From positions 206,140 to 270,139 of the forward strand of contig JAEWFF010000028.1 in assembly GCA_023388965.1 (NCBI GenBank): 64,000 nt of DNA. Direction: 5' to 3'. The position numbers were made by a program, and so were the translations under genes. The notes under the pieces were generated by a model, which saw only the letters and a list, made by a program, of their open reading frames with translations, did no database searches and was not told the origin of the DNA. Shown here piece by piece: positions 1 through 8,597 of this stretch. Origin of the DNA: Pseudomonadota bacterium. Its GTDB lineage: Bacteria > Pseudomonadota > Alphaproteobacteria > Rhizobiales > Methylopilaceae. Within the stretch, counting starts at the first letter, position 1, and every line of letters starts with the position of its first letter.

Positions 1-332
1 TTCCCTATGCCATCGCCGCCCTTCTCGCCGTCTGCGGAATTGCCACCATATTCGCCGCCGCGCGCGGCGATTTCCCGGACCGGGAACCGCTCGAACTCGG
101 CCGCGTCGGCTGGATTCTCGCCGGCCTTGCGGCGCAGATCGCGCTGCTGGGCATTGCCGGATTTTCGATTGCGACCGGCGTCCTGTTCGCGCTCACGGCG
201 CGCGGCTTCGGCGGCAAGCCCTTGTGGCTGACGATCCCCATCGGCATCGTCCTGTCGTTCCTGCTTTATCTTGCCTTCAACAAAGGGCTGCAACTCAGCC
301 TGCCGCGCGGCCCGCTCGAAAGGCTCGTTTGA
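1..332 (+). CDS. tctB: TctB family tripartite tricarboxylate transporter subunit (3' part)
   Basis: The last 109 codons of a small membrane protein are present; the 5' end lies before the window. Reading in the frame that ends with TGA at 330-332 gives three hydrophobic stretches separated by short polar loops, with a PDREP turn after the first. This matches the C-terminal half of TctB, the small four-helix subunit of tripartite tricarboxylate transporters. Known of the family: TctB pairs with the large permease TctA and a periplasmic binding protein TctC to import carboxylates such as citrate or tartrate. The tctA gene starts 3 bases downstream, which is the main support for the call, because TctB sequences are poorly conserved. 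The substrate cannot be read from the sequence. Confidence 0.8.
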   Translation, partial: PYAIAALLAVCGIATIFAAARGDFPDREPLELGRVGWILAGLAAQIALLGIAGFSIATGVLFALTARGFGGKPLWLTIPIGIVLSFLLYLAFNKGLQLSLPRGPLERLV

Positions 333-335
333 TTC

Positions 336-1850
336 ATGGAGAGCTTTGACGCCCTTCTCAATGGACTCGTGATCGCCGCCGAGCCCATCAATCTCCTGTA
401 TGCGCTGATCGGCGTCACGCTCGGCACCGCCGTCGGCGTCCTGCCCGGCATCGGCCCGGCCCTCACCGTCGCGCTGCTTCTGCCCGTCACCTTCCGGCTG
501 GAGCCGACCGGCTCGCTCATCATGTTCGCCGGCATCTATTACGGCGGTATGTACGGCGGATCGACCTCCTCGATCCTGCTCAACACGCCGGGCGAAAGCG
601 CGTCCATGATCACCGCGCTCGAGGGGAACAAGATGGCGCGCGCCGGACGCGGCGGGCCGGCGCTCGCCACCGCCGCCATCGGCTCCTTCGTCGCGGGCAT
701 GATCGCCACGCTCGGGCTCGCCTTTCTCGCGCCTTACGTGGTCGAACTCGCGCTGACCTTCGGGCCGGCGGAATATTTCGCGCTCATGGTGCTTGCCTTC
801 ACCACCGTCTCCGCCGCCTTCGGCGGGTCGGCGCTGCGTGGCCTGACCGCCCTCTTCATCGGCCTCACCCTCGGCCTGATCGGCATCGACCTGCAAAGCG
901 GACAGGCGCGCCTTGCCTTCGGCGTGCCCGATCTGCTCGACGGCGTCGAAGTCACAACCGCCGCCGTCGGCATGTTCGCCCTTGGCGAGACGCTTTACAT
1001 CGCGGCCCTCGGCTCGCGCATTCCCGAAACCATCGAGCCGATCAAAGGCTCCGTATGGATGACGGCGCAGGATTGGGCGCGCTCGTGGAAAGCCTGGCTG
1101 CGCGGCACCGGCCTCGGCTTCCCCATCGGCGCCCTGCCCGCCGGCGGCGCTGAAATTCCGACCTTCCTGTCCTATTCGCTCGAAAAGCAGCTTTCGCCGC
1201 ACAAGGAAGAATTCGGCAACGGCGCCATCGAGGGCGTCGCCGGTCCGGAAGCGGCCAACAACGCATCGGCGGCCGGCACGCTCGTGCCGCTGCTGACGCT
1301 CGGCCTGCCGACCTCGGCGACGGCGGCGATGATGCTCGCGGGCTTCCAGCAGTTCGGCCTCAATCCTGGCCCGCTGCTCTTCACCACCAATCCTGATCTC
1401 GTCTGGGGCCTCGTCGCCAGCCTTCTGGTCGCGAACTTCATGCTGCTCGTGCTCAACCTACCGATGATCGGCCTGTGGGTACGCCTGCTCGCCATTCCGC
1501 GTCCGTGGCTTTACGGCGGCATCCTTGTCTTCGCGACGCTCGGCACGCTCGGCGCCAATCCCTCGCAGTTCGAACTCGGCATCCTTGCCGCGCTCGGCCT
1601 GCTCGGTTTTGCGATGCGTTATTTCGACTATCCCGTCGCGCCGGTCATCATCGGCCTCATCCTCGGGCCGCTGGCGGAACAGCAATTGCGCCGCGCGCTG
1701 GCGATCAGCCAAGGCGATCCGTCCGCCCTGGTCGAGAGCGGACTTGCGATCTCGATCTATGTGATCTGCGCCATCGTCCTGCTCGCGCCTTTCCTGCTGG
1801 GGCTGCTTCAGCGCGGGCGCGGCACGGGCGAACAGGCGGATGCCGAATAA
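336..1850 (+). CDS. tctA: TctA family tripartite tricarboxylate transporter permease
   Basis: A 504-residue polytopic inner-membrane protein, the usual length for TctA. Family signatures are clear: GVLPGIGPALTVALLLPVTF near residues 34-53, YYGGMYGGSTSSILLNTPGE near 68-87, and a second glycine-rich repeat GLGFPIGALPAGGAEIPTF near 255-273. TctA is the large permease of the secondary, binding-protein-dependent TTT transporters. The start lies 3 bases after the tctB stop, so the two are transcribed together, and a tctC gene is expected before the window. The ATG at 336 follows GAAAGG with suitable spacing. The solute is unknown. Confidence 0.93.
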   Translation: MESFDALLNGLVIAAEPINLLYALIGVTLGTAVGVLPGIGPALTVALLLPVTFRLEPTGSLIMFAGIYYGGMYGGSTSSILLNTPGESASMITALEGNKMARAGRGGPALATAAIGSFVAGMIATLGLAFLAPYVVELALTFGPAEYFALMVLAFTTVSAAFGGSALRGLTALFIGLTLGLIGIDLQSGQARLAFGVPDLLDGVEVTTAAVGMFALGETLYIAALGSRIPETIEPIKGSVWMTAQDWARSWKAWLRGTGLGFPIGALPAGGAEIPTFLSYSLEKQLSPHKEEFGNGAIEGVAGPEAANNASAAGTLVPLLTLGLPTSATAAMMLAGFQQFGLNPGPLLFTTNPDLVWGLVASLLVANFMLLVLNLPMIGLWVRLLAIPRPWLYGGILVFATLGTLGANPSQFELGILAALGLLGFAMRYFDYPVAPVIIGLILGPLAEQQLRRALAISQGDPSALVESGLAISIYVICAIVLLAPFLLGLLQRGRGTGEQADAE

Positions 1851-1877
1851 AAGGGCTCGATAGAAAAGGCCCAATAA

Positions 1878-1905
1878 AAAAGGGGCGGTTTCAGCCGCCC
1901 CTTTT
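1878..1905 (+). terminator. hairpin terminator between tctA and the DUF2059 gene
   Basis: An 11-bp perfect stem (1878-1888 with 1895-1905) surrounds a 6-base loop. It is preceded by A's and ends in T's, so it can work in both directions for the convergent tctA and DUF2059 genes. Confidence 0.85.
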
Positions 1906-1933
1906 CAAAACCGGATTCTGAAACGTCACGACA

Positions 1934-2449
1934 TCAGAGGTCGTGACCCTTCTTTTTCATTTCCTTGCGCAGCTCAGTCATGATCGTGACGCTCATCTCG
2001 CGCGACCATTCCTGAAGCATCTTGAAGCTCTCGGTCAGCACGGTGGGCAATTCCTCGGTCATCTTCTTGCCGGCCGGCGACTGATAGAATTGTGCGATCT
2101 CGCGCAATTCCTCTTCCGTGAAGGTGCGCGCGTAAACGATCGCGATATCGTTCACGAGCTTCTCGTCGGCGGTTGCCAGCGATTTCACGACATCCACCGC
2201 CGCCGCGTCGAGATCGGCCTGCAGGTTCGGCTGGGTGCGCAGGATGTTGTTGCGCGCATCGGTCAGCAACTTCGGAACGACATTGTCGAAGCTCTTGCTG
2301 GCGCCGGTGAAATCAAGAACGGCCCGCGCCAGCGCGATATGTTCGGGGCTTGGCTGCTCCGTCGGCGCTGTCTGTGCGGAAGCCGGCACGGACAGCACAA
2401 ACGCCACCAGCGCGATCGGGGCGAAGCGGCAAAGCCGGGCGAACGTCAT
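1934..2449 (-). CDS. DUF2059 domain-containing periplasmic protein
   Basis: A 171-residue secreted protein. I chose the ATG at 2449 rather than the longer frame because GGAGA lies 7 bases upstream and the product then begins with a typical signal peptide ending VPASAQ. The mature part is helical and fits DUF2059: a conserved block around FTEEELREIAQFYQSPAGKK, and a tail with MLQEWSREM. The domain occurs in many proteobacterial periplasmic proteins of unknown function. The gene lies 20 bases downstream of rpiA on the same strand and is probably co-transcribed with it; a terminator follows at 1878-1905. Confidence 0.85.
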   Translation of the reverse strand: MTFARLCRFAPIALVAFVLSVPASAQTAPTEQPSPEHIALARAVLDFTGASKSFDNVVPKLLTDARNNILRTQPNLQADLDAAAVDVVKSLATADEKLVNDIAIVYARTFTEEELREIAQFYQSPAGKKMTEELPTVLTESFKMLQEWSREMSVTIMTELRKEMKKKGHDL

Positions 2450-2468
2450 CGAGATGTCTCCGAAATAC

Positions 2469-3170
2469 TCAGGAAGATTTTCGCGTAATATGCTCGACGC
2501 CGGCGGGTCCGGCAACGAACGCATCGCTCGCAAGGCCAATGAACAGACCGTGTTCCACTACCCCAGGAACGGCCGCCAGTCCATTCGCCAGCGCCTCCGG
2601 ATCGTCAATTCGACTCAGAGCGGCGTCGAGGATGAAATGGCCGGAATCCGTGACCAAAGCATGGCCGTCTCCCCGCACCCGCAGCGTCAATTCGCCCGTG
2701 CAGCCCGCCGCCGCGATAGCGCGGGCAACAGCCCGCCTCGTCGCCTCCAACCCGAACTGGATGACTTCGACGGGAAGCGGAAACGCGCCGAGCACATCGA
2801 CCTTCTTGCCGGCATCGGCGATCACCGCCATGCGCTTCGAGGCATTGGCGACGATCTTCTCGCGCAGCAGCGCCGCCCCGCCGCCCTTGATGAGGCGAAG
2901 CTGCCCGTCGAGTTCGTCGGCGCCATCGACCGTCAGATCGAGTTCCGGCGTCTCTTCCAGAGTCGTCAGGGGAATGCCCGCATGCTTGGCGAGGCCGCGC
3001 GTGGCTTCCGATGTCGGTACACCCACGACATCGAGTCCCGCTTTCACCTTCGCGCCGAGAAGCTCGACGAAATGCGCCGCCGTCGAGCCCGTGCCGAGCC
3101 CGAGCTTCATGCCCGGACGCACGAGTTCGAGCGCGGCCGCCGCGGCCGCGCGTTTCTGATTGTCACTCAA
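2469..3170 (-). CDS. rpiA: ribose-5-phosphate isomerase A
   Basis: Interconverts ribose 5-phosphate and ribulose 5-phosphate in the cytosolic pentose phosphate pathway. At 233 residues it has the normal RpiA length. Diagnostic segments are LGLGTGSTAAHFVELLG near the N-terminus (phosphate-binding loop), DLTVDGADELDGQLRLIKGG (catalytic region) and a conserved VRGDGHALVTDSGHFILD stretch near residues 165-182. The start codon overlaps the stop of the upstream dehydrogenase by 4 bases (ATGA), so the two are translationally coupled. Confidence 0.97.
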   Translation of the reverse strand: MSDNQKRAAAAAALELVRPGMKLGLGTGSTAAHFVELLGAKVKAGLDVVGVPTSEATRGLAKHAGIPLTTLEETPELDLTVDGADELDGQLRLIKGGGAALLREKIVANASKRMAVIADAGKKVDVLGAFPLPVEVIQFGLEATRRAVARAIAAAGCTGELTLRVRGDGHALVTDSGHFILDAALSRIDDPEALANGLAAVPGVVEHGLFIGLASDAFVAGPAGVEHITRKSS

Positions 3171-4633
3171 ACTCCCAGCCCCCCGAGCATCACATATTTG
3201 AGTTCCGTGAACTCCTCGACCCCGTGGCGCGATCCTTCGCGCCCGATGCCCGATTGCTTCATCCCGCCGAACGGCGCGACCTCCGTCGAGATCGCCCCCG
3301 CATTCACGCCGACGATCCCATAATCCAGCGACTCGGCAACGCGGAAGATGCGGCCGACATCGCGGGCGTAGAAATAAGCCGCAAGGCCGAATTCGGTGTC
3401 GTTGGCGTAACGGATCGCCTGCTCCTCCGTCCTGAAGCGGAAGACGGCGGCAACCGGCCCGAACGTCTCTTCCTTCGCGATCCTCATTTTCTGCGTGACG
3501 CCGGAAAGAACCGTCGGCTGGAAGAACGTCCCGCCCAGCCGGTGCCTCTTGCCGCCGAGCTTCACCTCCGCGCCCTTCTCGACGGCGTCGGCGATATGCT
3601 CCTTCACCTTCACGACGGCGTCGTCGTTGATCAGCGGGCCCTGCTGCACGCCATCGTCGAGGCCGTTGCCGACCTTCAGCTTCCTCACCGCCTCGATCAG
3701 CCGGGCGACGAAGGCGTCATACACCTTGTCCTGCACATAGATGCGGTTCGCGCACACACAGGTCTGGCCCATATTGCGGAACTTGGACTGGATCGCCCCG
3801 GCGACCGCCGCATCGAGATCGGCATCGTCGAAGACGAGAAACGGCGCGTTGCCGCCGAGTTCGAGCCCGACCTTCTTCACGCCCTCGGCTGCCTGCTTCA
3901 TCAGCGTCTTGCCGATCTCGGTCGAGCCCGTAAACGTCACAACCCTGACCTTGGGATGCATCGTCAGCACCTCACCGATCGGGCCGGATTTCCCCGTAAT
4001 GACATTCAGCACGCCGGCCGGAATGCCCGCTTCCTCGCCGAGCGCGGCCAGCGCAAGCGCGGTCAGCGGCGTCGCGCTCGCGGGCTTGACGACCGCCGTG
4101 CAGCCGGCGGCGAGCGCCGGGCCGACCTTGCGGGTGATCATCGCCGCCGGGAAATTCCACGGCGTGATCGCGGCGACCACGCCCGCCGCCTGGCGCAGAA
4201 CGAGAATGCGCGAACCCGGCCACGGGCTCGGAATCGTCTCGCCGTAAATCCTTTTGGCTTCCTCGGCGAAGAATTCGATGAAGCCGGCGGCATATTCGAT
4301 CTCGCCCCGGCTTTCCGCCAGCGGTTTGCCCTGCTCGCTCGTCATCAGGACGGAAAGGTCTTCCTTGTTGTCGAGGATCAGGCGGAACCAGCGATGCAGG
4401 ATCGCCGCCCGCTCCTTGGCCGTTTTCGCCGACCAGCCCGGCAGCGCCACTGAGGCCGCCTCGACCGCCTGTCTGGCCTCGCGCGCGCCGAGCGCCGGCA
4501 CCGCGCCGACCTTCGCGCCCGTTGCCGGATTTGTGACCTCGGCCTCGCCCGCGCCGATCCATTCGCCGCCGATCAGGCATTGCGAGCGCACGAGATTGCG
4601 GCGCTTGATCCTGCTCATGCTGGTCCTGCTCAT
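3167..4633 (-). CDS. gabD: NAD(P)-dependent succinate-semialdehyde dehydrogenase
   Basis: An aldehyde dehydrogenase of about 488 residues. Visible motifs, numbered from the GTG at 4639, are the catalytic Glu in LELGGNAP (about 260), the catalytic Cys in GQTCVCANR (about 294), the Rossmann segment TFTGSTEIGK and the substrate-face signature SEQGKPLAESRGE near 101-113. This combination points to succinate-semialdehyde dehydrogenase, which oxidises the product of GABA transamination to succinate. I placed the start at the ATG at 4633. An ATG at 4618 has the better ribosome-binding site (AGGA 5 bases upstream) and may be the true start. No GABA transaminase is adjacent. The gene overlaps rpiA by 4 bases. 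Confidence 0.92.
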   Translation of the reverse strand: MSRTSMSRIKRRNLVRSQCLIGGEWIGAGEAEVTNPATGAKVGAVPALGAREARQAVEAASVALPGWSAKTAKERAAILHRWFRLILDNKEDLSVLMTSEQGKPLAESRGEIEYAAGFIEFFAEEAKRIYGETIPSPWPGSRILVLRQAAGVVAAITPWNFPAAMITRKVGPALAAGCTAVVKPASATPLTALALAALGEEAGIPAGVLNVITGKSGPIGEVLTMHPKVRVVTFTGSTEIGKTLMKQAAEGVKKVGLELGGNAPFLVFDDADLDAAVAGAIQSKFRNMGQTCVCANRIYVQDKVYDAFVARLIEAVRKLKVGNGLDDGVQQGPLINDDAVVKVKEHIADAVEKGAEVKLGGKRHRLGGTFFQPTVLSGVTQKMRIAKEETFGPVAAVFRFRTEEQAIRYANDTEFGLAAYFYARDVGRIFRVAESLDYGIVGVNAGAISTEVAPFGGMKQSGIGREGSRHGVEEFTELKYVMLGGLGV

Positions 4634-4736
4634 ATCCACGCGCGTTTTACGCAGCGTCCTACCCGTTAAAGGCCGGTTTTACGCGGTCGATTAATCGATA
4701 ACCGCGCGAAATTCTCCAATGAATCCGGTTCGGGCC

Positions 4737-5114
4737 TCACCGCGCCTGCGGCGTGCAGACGACCCGTTCCGTCAGGACGTAGCACACGCTGACGGCGCCG
4801 GTCCTCAGATTCACACGGAAAATGCCGCCCTCGCGCTCATGGTTCGATTTCACGAGATCATAATCGCCGGGCTCTTCCTGCGCGCCGCCGCCTTCGCCGG
4901 CGGGATAACACAGGGCGACGCCGACCGTCCCTTCCTTCACCGCATACTGGCAGGCGCCCATTTCGCCGGTCAGGCGGTTGACGCGATAGATGCGGTTGAG
5001 GTCGATCTGGGGCGCCGGCAGGAACTTGAACTCGTCGGCAACAGCCGGCGAAGAAGTCCCGGAAATCAAGGCGATAGCCGGAAGCATCAAAGCGGCAAGT
5101 GAAAAGCGTTTCAT
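4737..5114 (-). CDS. small secreted protein of unknown function
   Basis: A 125-residue protein beginning MKRFSLAALM with a signal peptide that probably ends at VADEF. It is in frame with a much longer open frame that runs antisense through gph; only this 3' part, with its own ATG and signal peptide, looks like a gene. The mature part contains two similar halves, each with a RVN..TG motif followed by a Cys pair (CQYAV...CYP and CYVLTERVVC). That suggests a duplicated small beta unit stabilised by disulfides in the periplasm. I do not recognise a named family. Confidence 0.7.
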   Translation of the reverse strand: MKRFSLAALMLPAIALISGTSSPAVADEFKFLPAPQIDLNRIYRVNRLTGEMGACQYAVKEGTVGVALCYPAGEGGGAQEEPGDYDLVKSNHEREGGIFRVNLRTGAVSVCYVLTERVVCTPQAR

Positions 5115-5192
5115 GCGCCCGTCCATAGCGACTCGCGGCGGAGGGCCCGATACTATAGGTCTAACGGCCTCACCCCAACCCACCGTGTTCCG

Positions 5193-5861
5193 ATGACCCC
5201 GATCAGCTTCGTATTCGACCTCGACGGCACGCTCGTCGATACCGCCCCCGATCTCGTGGCCGCGCTCAATGTCGCGCTGGCGCTCGAAGATCTCGAACCT
5301 CTGACGACGCCCGAACTGCGCCCCCTCGTCGGCGCCGGCGCGCGGGTGATGATCGAGCGCGGGCTCAAGACCCGGGACCACACCGTCACGCCGGAGCGGT
5401 TCGAGGAATTGGCGGCCGCCTTCTTCGCCCATTATGAAATTCATATCGCTGACGAATCCGGCCTCTATCCCGACGTGCCGGAAATCCTCGAACAGCTTGC
5501 CGCAGAAGGGCACACGCTCGCCGTCTGCACCAACAAGCCGGAAAAGCTGTCCCACCTGCTGCTCGATGCCCTGGGGCTGAAATCGCGCTTCGCCGCCATT
5601 TGCGGCGCCGACACCTTCCCGGTCCGCAAACCCGATCCACTGCATCTGACCGGCACGATCGAGCGCTCGGGAGGCGATATCGCCCGCGCCATCATGGTCG
5701 GCGATACGCGCGCGGACCGCGAAGTGGCGCGCAATGCCGGCGTGCCCTGCGTTCTGCTCGATTACGGCTATGCCGATGTTCCGATCAAGGAATTGGAGCC
5801 GGAGGCCATGCTCTCGCATTTCCGCGACGTGCCGGGCACGGCGCGCAAACTCGTCCCCTGA
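5193..5861 (+). CDS. gph: phosphoglycolate phosphatase (HAD superfamily)
   Basis: A 222-residue haloacid dehalogenase-type phosphatase. Motif I is FDLDGTLVDT (residues 7-16), motif II is the Thr of CTNKPEKL, motif III the Lys of KPDPLHL, and motif IV is MVGDTRADREVARNAGV. Length and cap arrangement fit Gph, which removes 2-phosphoglycolate formed by Rubisco or DNA repair. Other HAD subfamilies share these motifs, so the exact substrate is inferred. It is divergent from the secreted-protein gene at 4737-5114 and convergent with the L,D-transpeptidase. Confidence 0.88.
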   Translation: MTPISFVFDLDGTLVDTAPDLVAALNVALALEDLEPLTTPELRPLVGAGARVMIERGLKTRDHTVTPERFEELAAAFFAHYEIHIADESGLYPDVPEILEQLAAEGHTLAVCTNKPEKLSHLLLDALGLKSRFAAICGADTFPVRKPDPLHLTGTIERSGGDIARAIMVGDTRADREVARNAGVPCVLLDYGYADVPIKELEPEAMLSHFRDVPGTARKLVP

Positions 5862-5866
5862 AACGA

Positions 5867-5895
5867 AAGGGGCCGGCCCCCCCGCGCCGGCCCTT
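5867..5895 (+). terminator. possible weak hairpin terminator after gph
   Basis: A GC-rich stem of about 10 bp (5867-5877 with 5886-5895, one bulged G) lies between the convergent gph and L,D-transpeptidase genes. There is no T-run, so it is a weak candidate. Confidence 0.35.
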
Positions 5896-5922
5896 CGCCG
5901 ATCCCCAGCCCCCGCCCTCGGA

Positions 5923-6501
5923 TCAGCGCAGAACGACAACCCGCGCGCCGACATTCACGCGCTCGTAGAGATCGGTCACATCCTCGTTCGTCATGCGGAA
6001 GCAGCCCGAGGACACGGCCTGACCGATCGTCCAGGGCTCGTTCGAGCCGTGGATGCGGTAGATGGTCGAGCCGAGATAGAGCGCCCGCGCCCCGAGCGGA
6101 TTGTTCGGGCCGCCGGGCATGAAGCGCGGCAGATCGGGACGGCGCTTCAGCATGGCCGCCGGCGGGCGCCAATCGGGCCATTCCCGCTTCATCGTCACCG
6201 AATGCGTGCCACCCCAGGTGAAACCGTCGCGGCCGACGCCGATGCCGTATTTGAGAGCCTTGCCATCCTGCTGGATGAGATAGAGGCGGCGCTCGGCCGT
6301 GTTCACGACGATCGTGCCGGGCTTGTAGTTGCCGGGATTCTCAACAACCGTTTTCTTGATCGGCGAGCCGCCGCGGCTCATGCCGGGCTTGACCGTGATC
6401 GGCTTGCGCGTCACCGGATCGAACATGAAGGATGCGCCCGCGACGTCCGGAAGGACGATAGCGGCGAGCGCGGCGGCGACGACAAGAGCGATTGGACGCA
6501 T
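5923..6501 (-). CDS. L,D-transpeptidase (YkuD family)
   Basis: A periplasmic peptidoglycan cross-linking or anchoring enzyme of 192 residues from the chosen ATG at 6501. The start gives a signal peptide (MRPIALVVAAALAAIVL) and avoids a polar extension. The YkuD catalytic signature is present as H151-x15-C167 in HGSNEPWTIGQAVSSGC. The usual SHGC is SSGC here, a form common in alphaproteobacterial members. The enzymes transfer to meso-diaminopimelate using the catalytic Cys; whether this one forms 3-3 cross-links or attaches proteins cannot be decided from sequence. It stands alone, between gph and tRNA-Val. Confidence 0.93.
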   Translation of the reverse strand: MRPIALVVAAALAAIVLPDVAGASFMFDPVTRKPITVKPGMSRGGSPIKKTVVENPGNYKPGTIVVNTAERRLYLIQQDGKALKYGIGVGRDGFTWGGTHSVTMKREWPDWRPPAAMLKRRPDLPRFMPGGPNNPLGARALYLGSTIYRIHGSNEPWTIGQAVSSGCFRMTNEDVTDLYERVNVGARVVVLR

Positions 6502-6673
6502 GCGGTGCCTCAGTTTCCGGGGCCGGCAAAGCGCCAGCTCGCAATTTCGATCCCTGCTTATTCCCAAGGCGGAAACGGTTTTCAATCGAGTCGGCCTTCA
6601 AACCGCCGTGAGCCGTACACGTTGCCGCCACACTGTGGCGGCTGTGCCACTAGGCATATCGTGCTCGGATTGC

Positions 6674-6702
6674 TTGACAGGGTTCGTGCCGACTCCTACG
6701 AA
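6674..6702 (+). promoter_or_regulatory. sigma-70-type promoter of tRNA-Val
   Basis: A perfect TTGACA -35 (6674-6679), a 17-base spacer and TACGAA at -10 (6697-6702) end 10 bases before the first base of tRNA-Val. The spacing and position are as expected for a tRNA promoter. Confidence 0.7.
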
Positions 6703-6712
6703 CCGCATCGGC

Positions 6713-6787
6713 GGGCGCGTAGCTCAGCGGGAGAGCACTCCCTTCACACGGGAGGGGTCACAGGTTCAATCCCTGTCGCGCCCACCA
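6713..6787 (+). tRNA. tRNA-Val (anticodon CAC)
   Basis: A complete cloverleaf. The acceptor stem GGGCGCG (6713-6719) pairs with CGCGCCC (6777-6783), followed by discriminator A and an encoded CCA. The D arm is GCTCAGCGGGAGAGC. The anticodon stem CTCCC/GGGAG encloses the loop TTCACAC, so the anticodon is CAC, reading GTG (valine). The T arm contains GGTTCAATCC. The 75-base length is normal. Confidence 0.97.
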
Positions 6788-6793
6788 TTTTCG

Positions 6794-7156
6794 TCAGCGC
6801 GACAAACCCTTCTCCGCCAGCGCTGCCAGATAGTTACCCCATATTTCCTCGCGCTTGTCCTGAAGTTCGCGCAGATAGGGCCAGCTAAAGATTCCGGTCG
6901 AATGGCCGTCGCTGAAGACGATCTGGATGGCATAGGTGCCGACGCCGACGACGTTCTGAATCGTCACGTCCTTCTTTCCGGGCACCGTCTTTTTCTGCGA
7001 CGGCATATGCCCCTTCACCTCCGCGCTCGGGCTTTCGACGCGCAGATATTCCGCATCCAGCCGGTCGCGGCGACCGTCCTCCCAGATGATTTCAAGCGCG
7101 CGGCGCTCGTTCACGACGTTGAGTTCGAGCGGCCAGACGTCTTGTGATTCGGACAT
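6794..7156 (-). CDS. DUF971 domain-containing protein
   Basis: A 120-residue cytosolic protein. The pattern LELNVVNERRALEIIWEDG near the N-terminus, followed by LDAEYLRVESPSAEVKGH and GTYAIQIVFSDGHSTGIFSW, is typical of DUF971. The same fold forms the N-terminal domain of gamma-butyrobetaine hydroxylase-like proteins, and free-standing copies sometimes accompany Fe-S cluster carriers of the Mrp family; an mrp gene is present 2.4 kb away but not adjacent. No function is established. The 3' end converges on tRNA-Val with 6 bases between them. It is 8 bases upstream of otsA in transcription order reversed, i.e. it follows otsA on the same strand and may be part of the otsBA transcript. Confidence 0.85.
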   Translation of the reverse strand: MSESQDVWPLELNVVNERRALEIIWEDGRRDRLDAEYLRVESPSAEVKGHMPSQKKTVPGKKDVTIQNVVGVGTYAIQIVFSDGHSTGIFSWPYLRELQDKREEIWGNYLAALAEKGLSR

Positions 7157-7164
7157 GGGAGACT

Positions 7165-8583
7165 CTAGTGGCGGACGGTGTTGGCAGCTTCCGGCTGCGG
7201 GCCGGGCTCGCGGGCGAGCGCCTCAAGATAGGTGCGGCACCAGGCGGCGACATCGTTCTTGCGCAAATACGGCATCATCGAATTGTAGCGTTCGCGGCGC
7301 GCATCGAGCGGCATGGCGATGGCGCGCCCGATGGCATTGGCGGTCGCCTCGATGTCGTAGGGATTGACCAAAAGCGCGCCGTCGAGTTCGCGGGCCGCCC
7401 CCGCAAAGCGCGACAGAACCAGCACGCCGGGGTCTTCCGGAGCCTGCGCGGCGACGAATTCCTTGGCAACGAGGTTCATGCCGTCGCGTAGCGGCGTGAC
7501 GAGGCCGACCTGCGCGATGCGATAGAGGCCCGCAAGCGCCGCGCGTGAAATCGTCTTGTTGACGTAGCGGATCGGCACCCAGTCGACATCGCCGATCTGC
7601 CCGTTCACCCGGCCGGTCAGTTCCGCGATCTCGCGCTGCATGTCGGCATATTCCGGCACTTCGGAGCGTGATTTGGGCGTCACCTGCAGAAAGGTGACAT
7701 TGCCCTTGGCGGCGGAATTCATTTCGCAATAGCGCAGAAAGGCTTCGATGCGCTGGCCGATGCCCTTGGAATAATCCAGCCGGTCCACGCCGATCACGAG
7801 ATCGCGGTGCAGAAGGCTTTCCTTCGTGCGCCTGACGATGCTGTTCTTGTAGCCGTCGCGCGCCATCTGCTCGAACACATCGGTATCGATGCCGATGGGG
7901 AAAGCGCCGACCTGGAATTTGTGGCCGTAGCTTTCATACCAGTCGCCGCCGAGCGCCGTGCCGAAGCCTTCGCGGATCATGCAGCCGGCGAAATTCTCAA
8001 CATCGTAATCGGTCTGCAATCCGACGAGATCGTAGGCTGCGAGGCCGCGCATGATCGTGTCGTGAACCGGCAGCGTCGCCAGCACATCGGCCGGCGGCCA
8101 CGGAATGTGATGGAAATAGCCGATACGGTTCTTCACGCCCATATGCCGCAATTCGGCAGCCAGCGGGATTAGGTGATAATCGTGCACCCAGATCAGATCG
8201 TCGTCGCGGATCAGCGGCGCCAGCAGCCGGGCGAAGGAGCGGTTGACGCGGAAATAGCCCGCCATGTCCTTGCGTGAGAAATCCGTCAGATCGAGCCGGT
8301 AATGGCACAGCGGCCACAGCGCGCGATTTGCGAAGCCCGCATAATATTCATCGACATCGCGCCTGTTCAGATCGGCGACGGCATAGGTCACATTTCCAAG
8401 ATCGCGGATTTCGAGCCATTCGATCTCGCGCTCGCTGCTCGTCTTGCCCGACCATCCGAACCACAGGCCGCCATGCGCCTTCAGCGCCGCTTCGAGGGCA
8501 ACCGCAAGACCGCCCGCGGTGGCCGTCGATCCCTTGGAGGTCGGAACCGGAACGCGATTGGAGACAACGATCAGACGCGGCAA
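7165..8583 (-). CDS. otsA: alpha,alpha-trehalose-phosphate synthase (GT20)
   Basis: Makes trehalose 6-phosphate from UDP-glucose and glucose 6-phosphate, the first step of the OtsA-OtsB osmoprotection and stress pathway. Motifs: IVVSNRVPVP at the N-terminus, WVHDYHLIPLA, GYFHHIPWPP, DRLDYSKGI and TPLRDGMNLVAKEFVA, all standard for family GT20. An upstream ATG at 8625 is in frame, but I prefer TTG at 8583. AGGAAAGGA sits 7 bases before it (complement of 8591-8599), and the protein then begins PRLIVVSNRV directly, as OtsA normally does. On that choice the ribosome-binding site spans the otsB stop, so expression is coupled to otsB. The product has 472 residues. Confidence 0.95.
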   Translation of the reverse strand: MPRLIVVSNRVPVPTSKGSTATAGGLAVALEAALKAHGGLWFGWSGKTSSEREIEWLEIRDLGNVTYAVADLNRRDVDEYYAGFANRALWPLCHYRLDLTDFSRKDMAGYFRVNRSFARLLAPLIRDDDLIWVHDYHLIPLAAELRHMGVKNRIGYFHHIPWPPADVLATLPVHDTIMRGLAAYDLVGLQTDYDVENFAGCMIREGFGTALGGDWYESYGHKFQVGAFPIGIDTDVFEQMARDGYKNSIVRRTKESLLHRDLVIGVDRLDYSKGIGQRIEAFLRYCEMNSAAKGNVTFLQVTPKSRSEVPEYADMQREIAELTGRVNGQIGDVDWVPIRYVNKTISRAALAGLYRIAQVGLVTPLRDGMNLVAKEFVAAQAPEDPGVLVLSRFAGAARELDGALLVNPYDIEATANAIGRAIAMPLDARRERYNSMMPYLRKNDVAAWCRTYLEALAREPGPQPEAANTVRH

Positions 8584-8597
8584 AAAACGGTCCTTTC

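Noticed and set aside
5115..5954. Extension of the 125-residue secreted protein to 405 residues
   Set aside because: The extension is antisense to gph and would bury the signal peptide in the middle of the protein.
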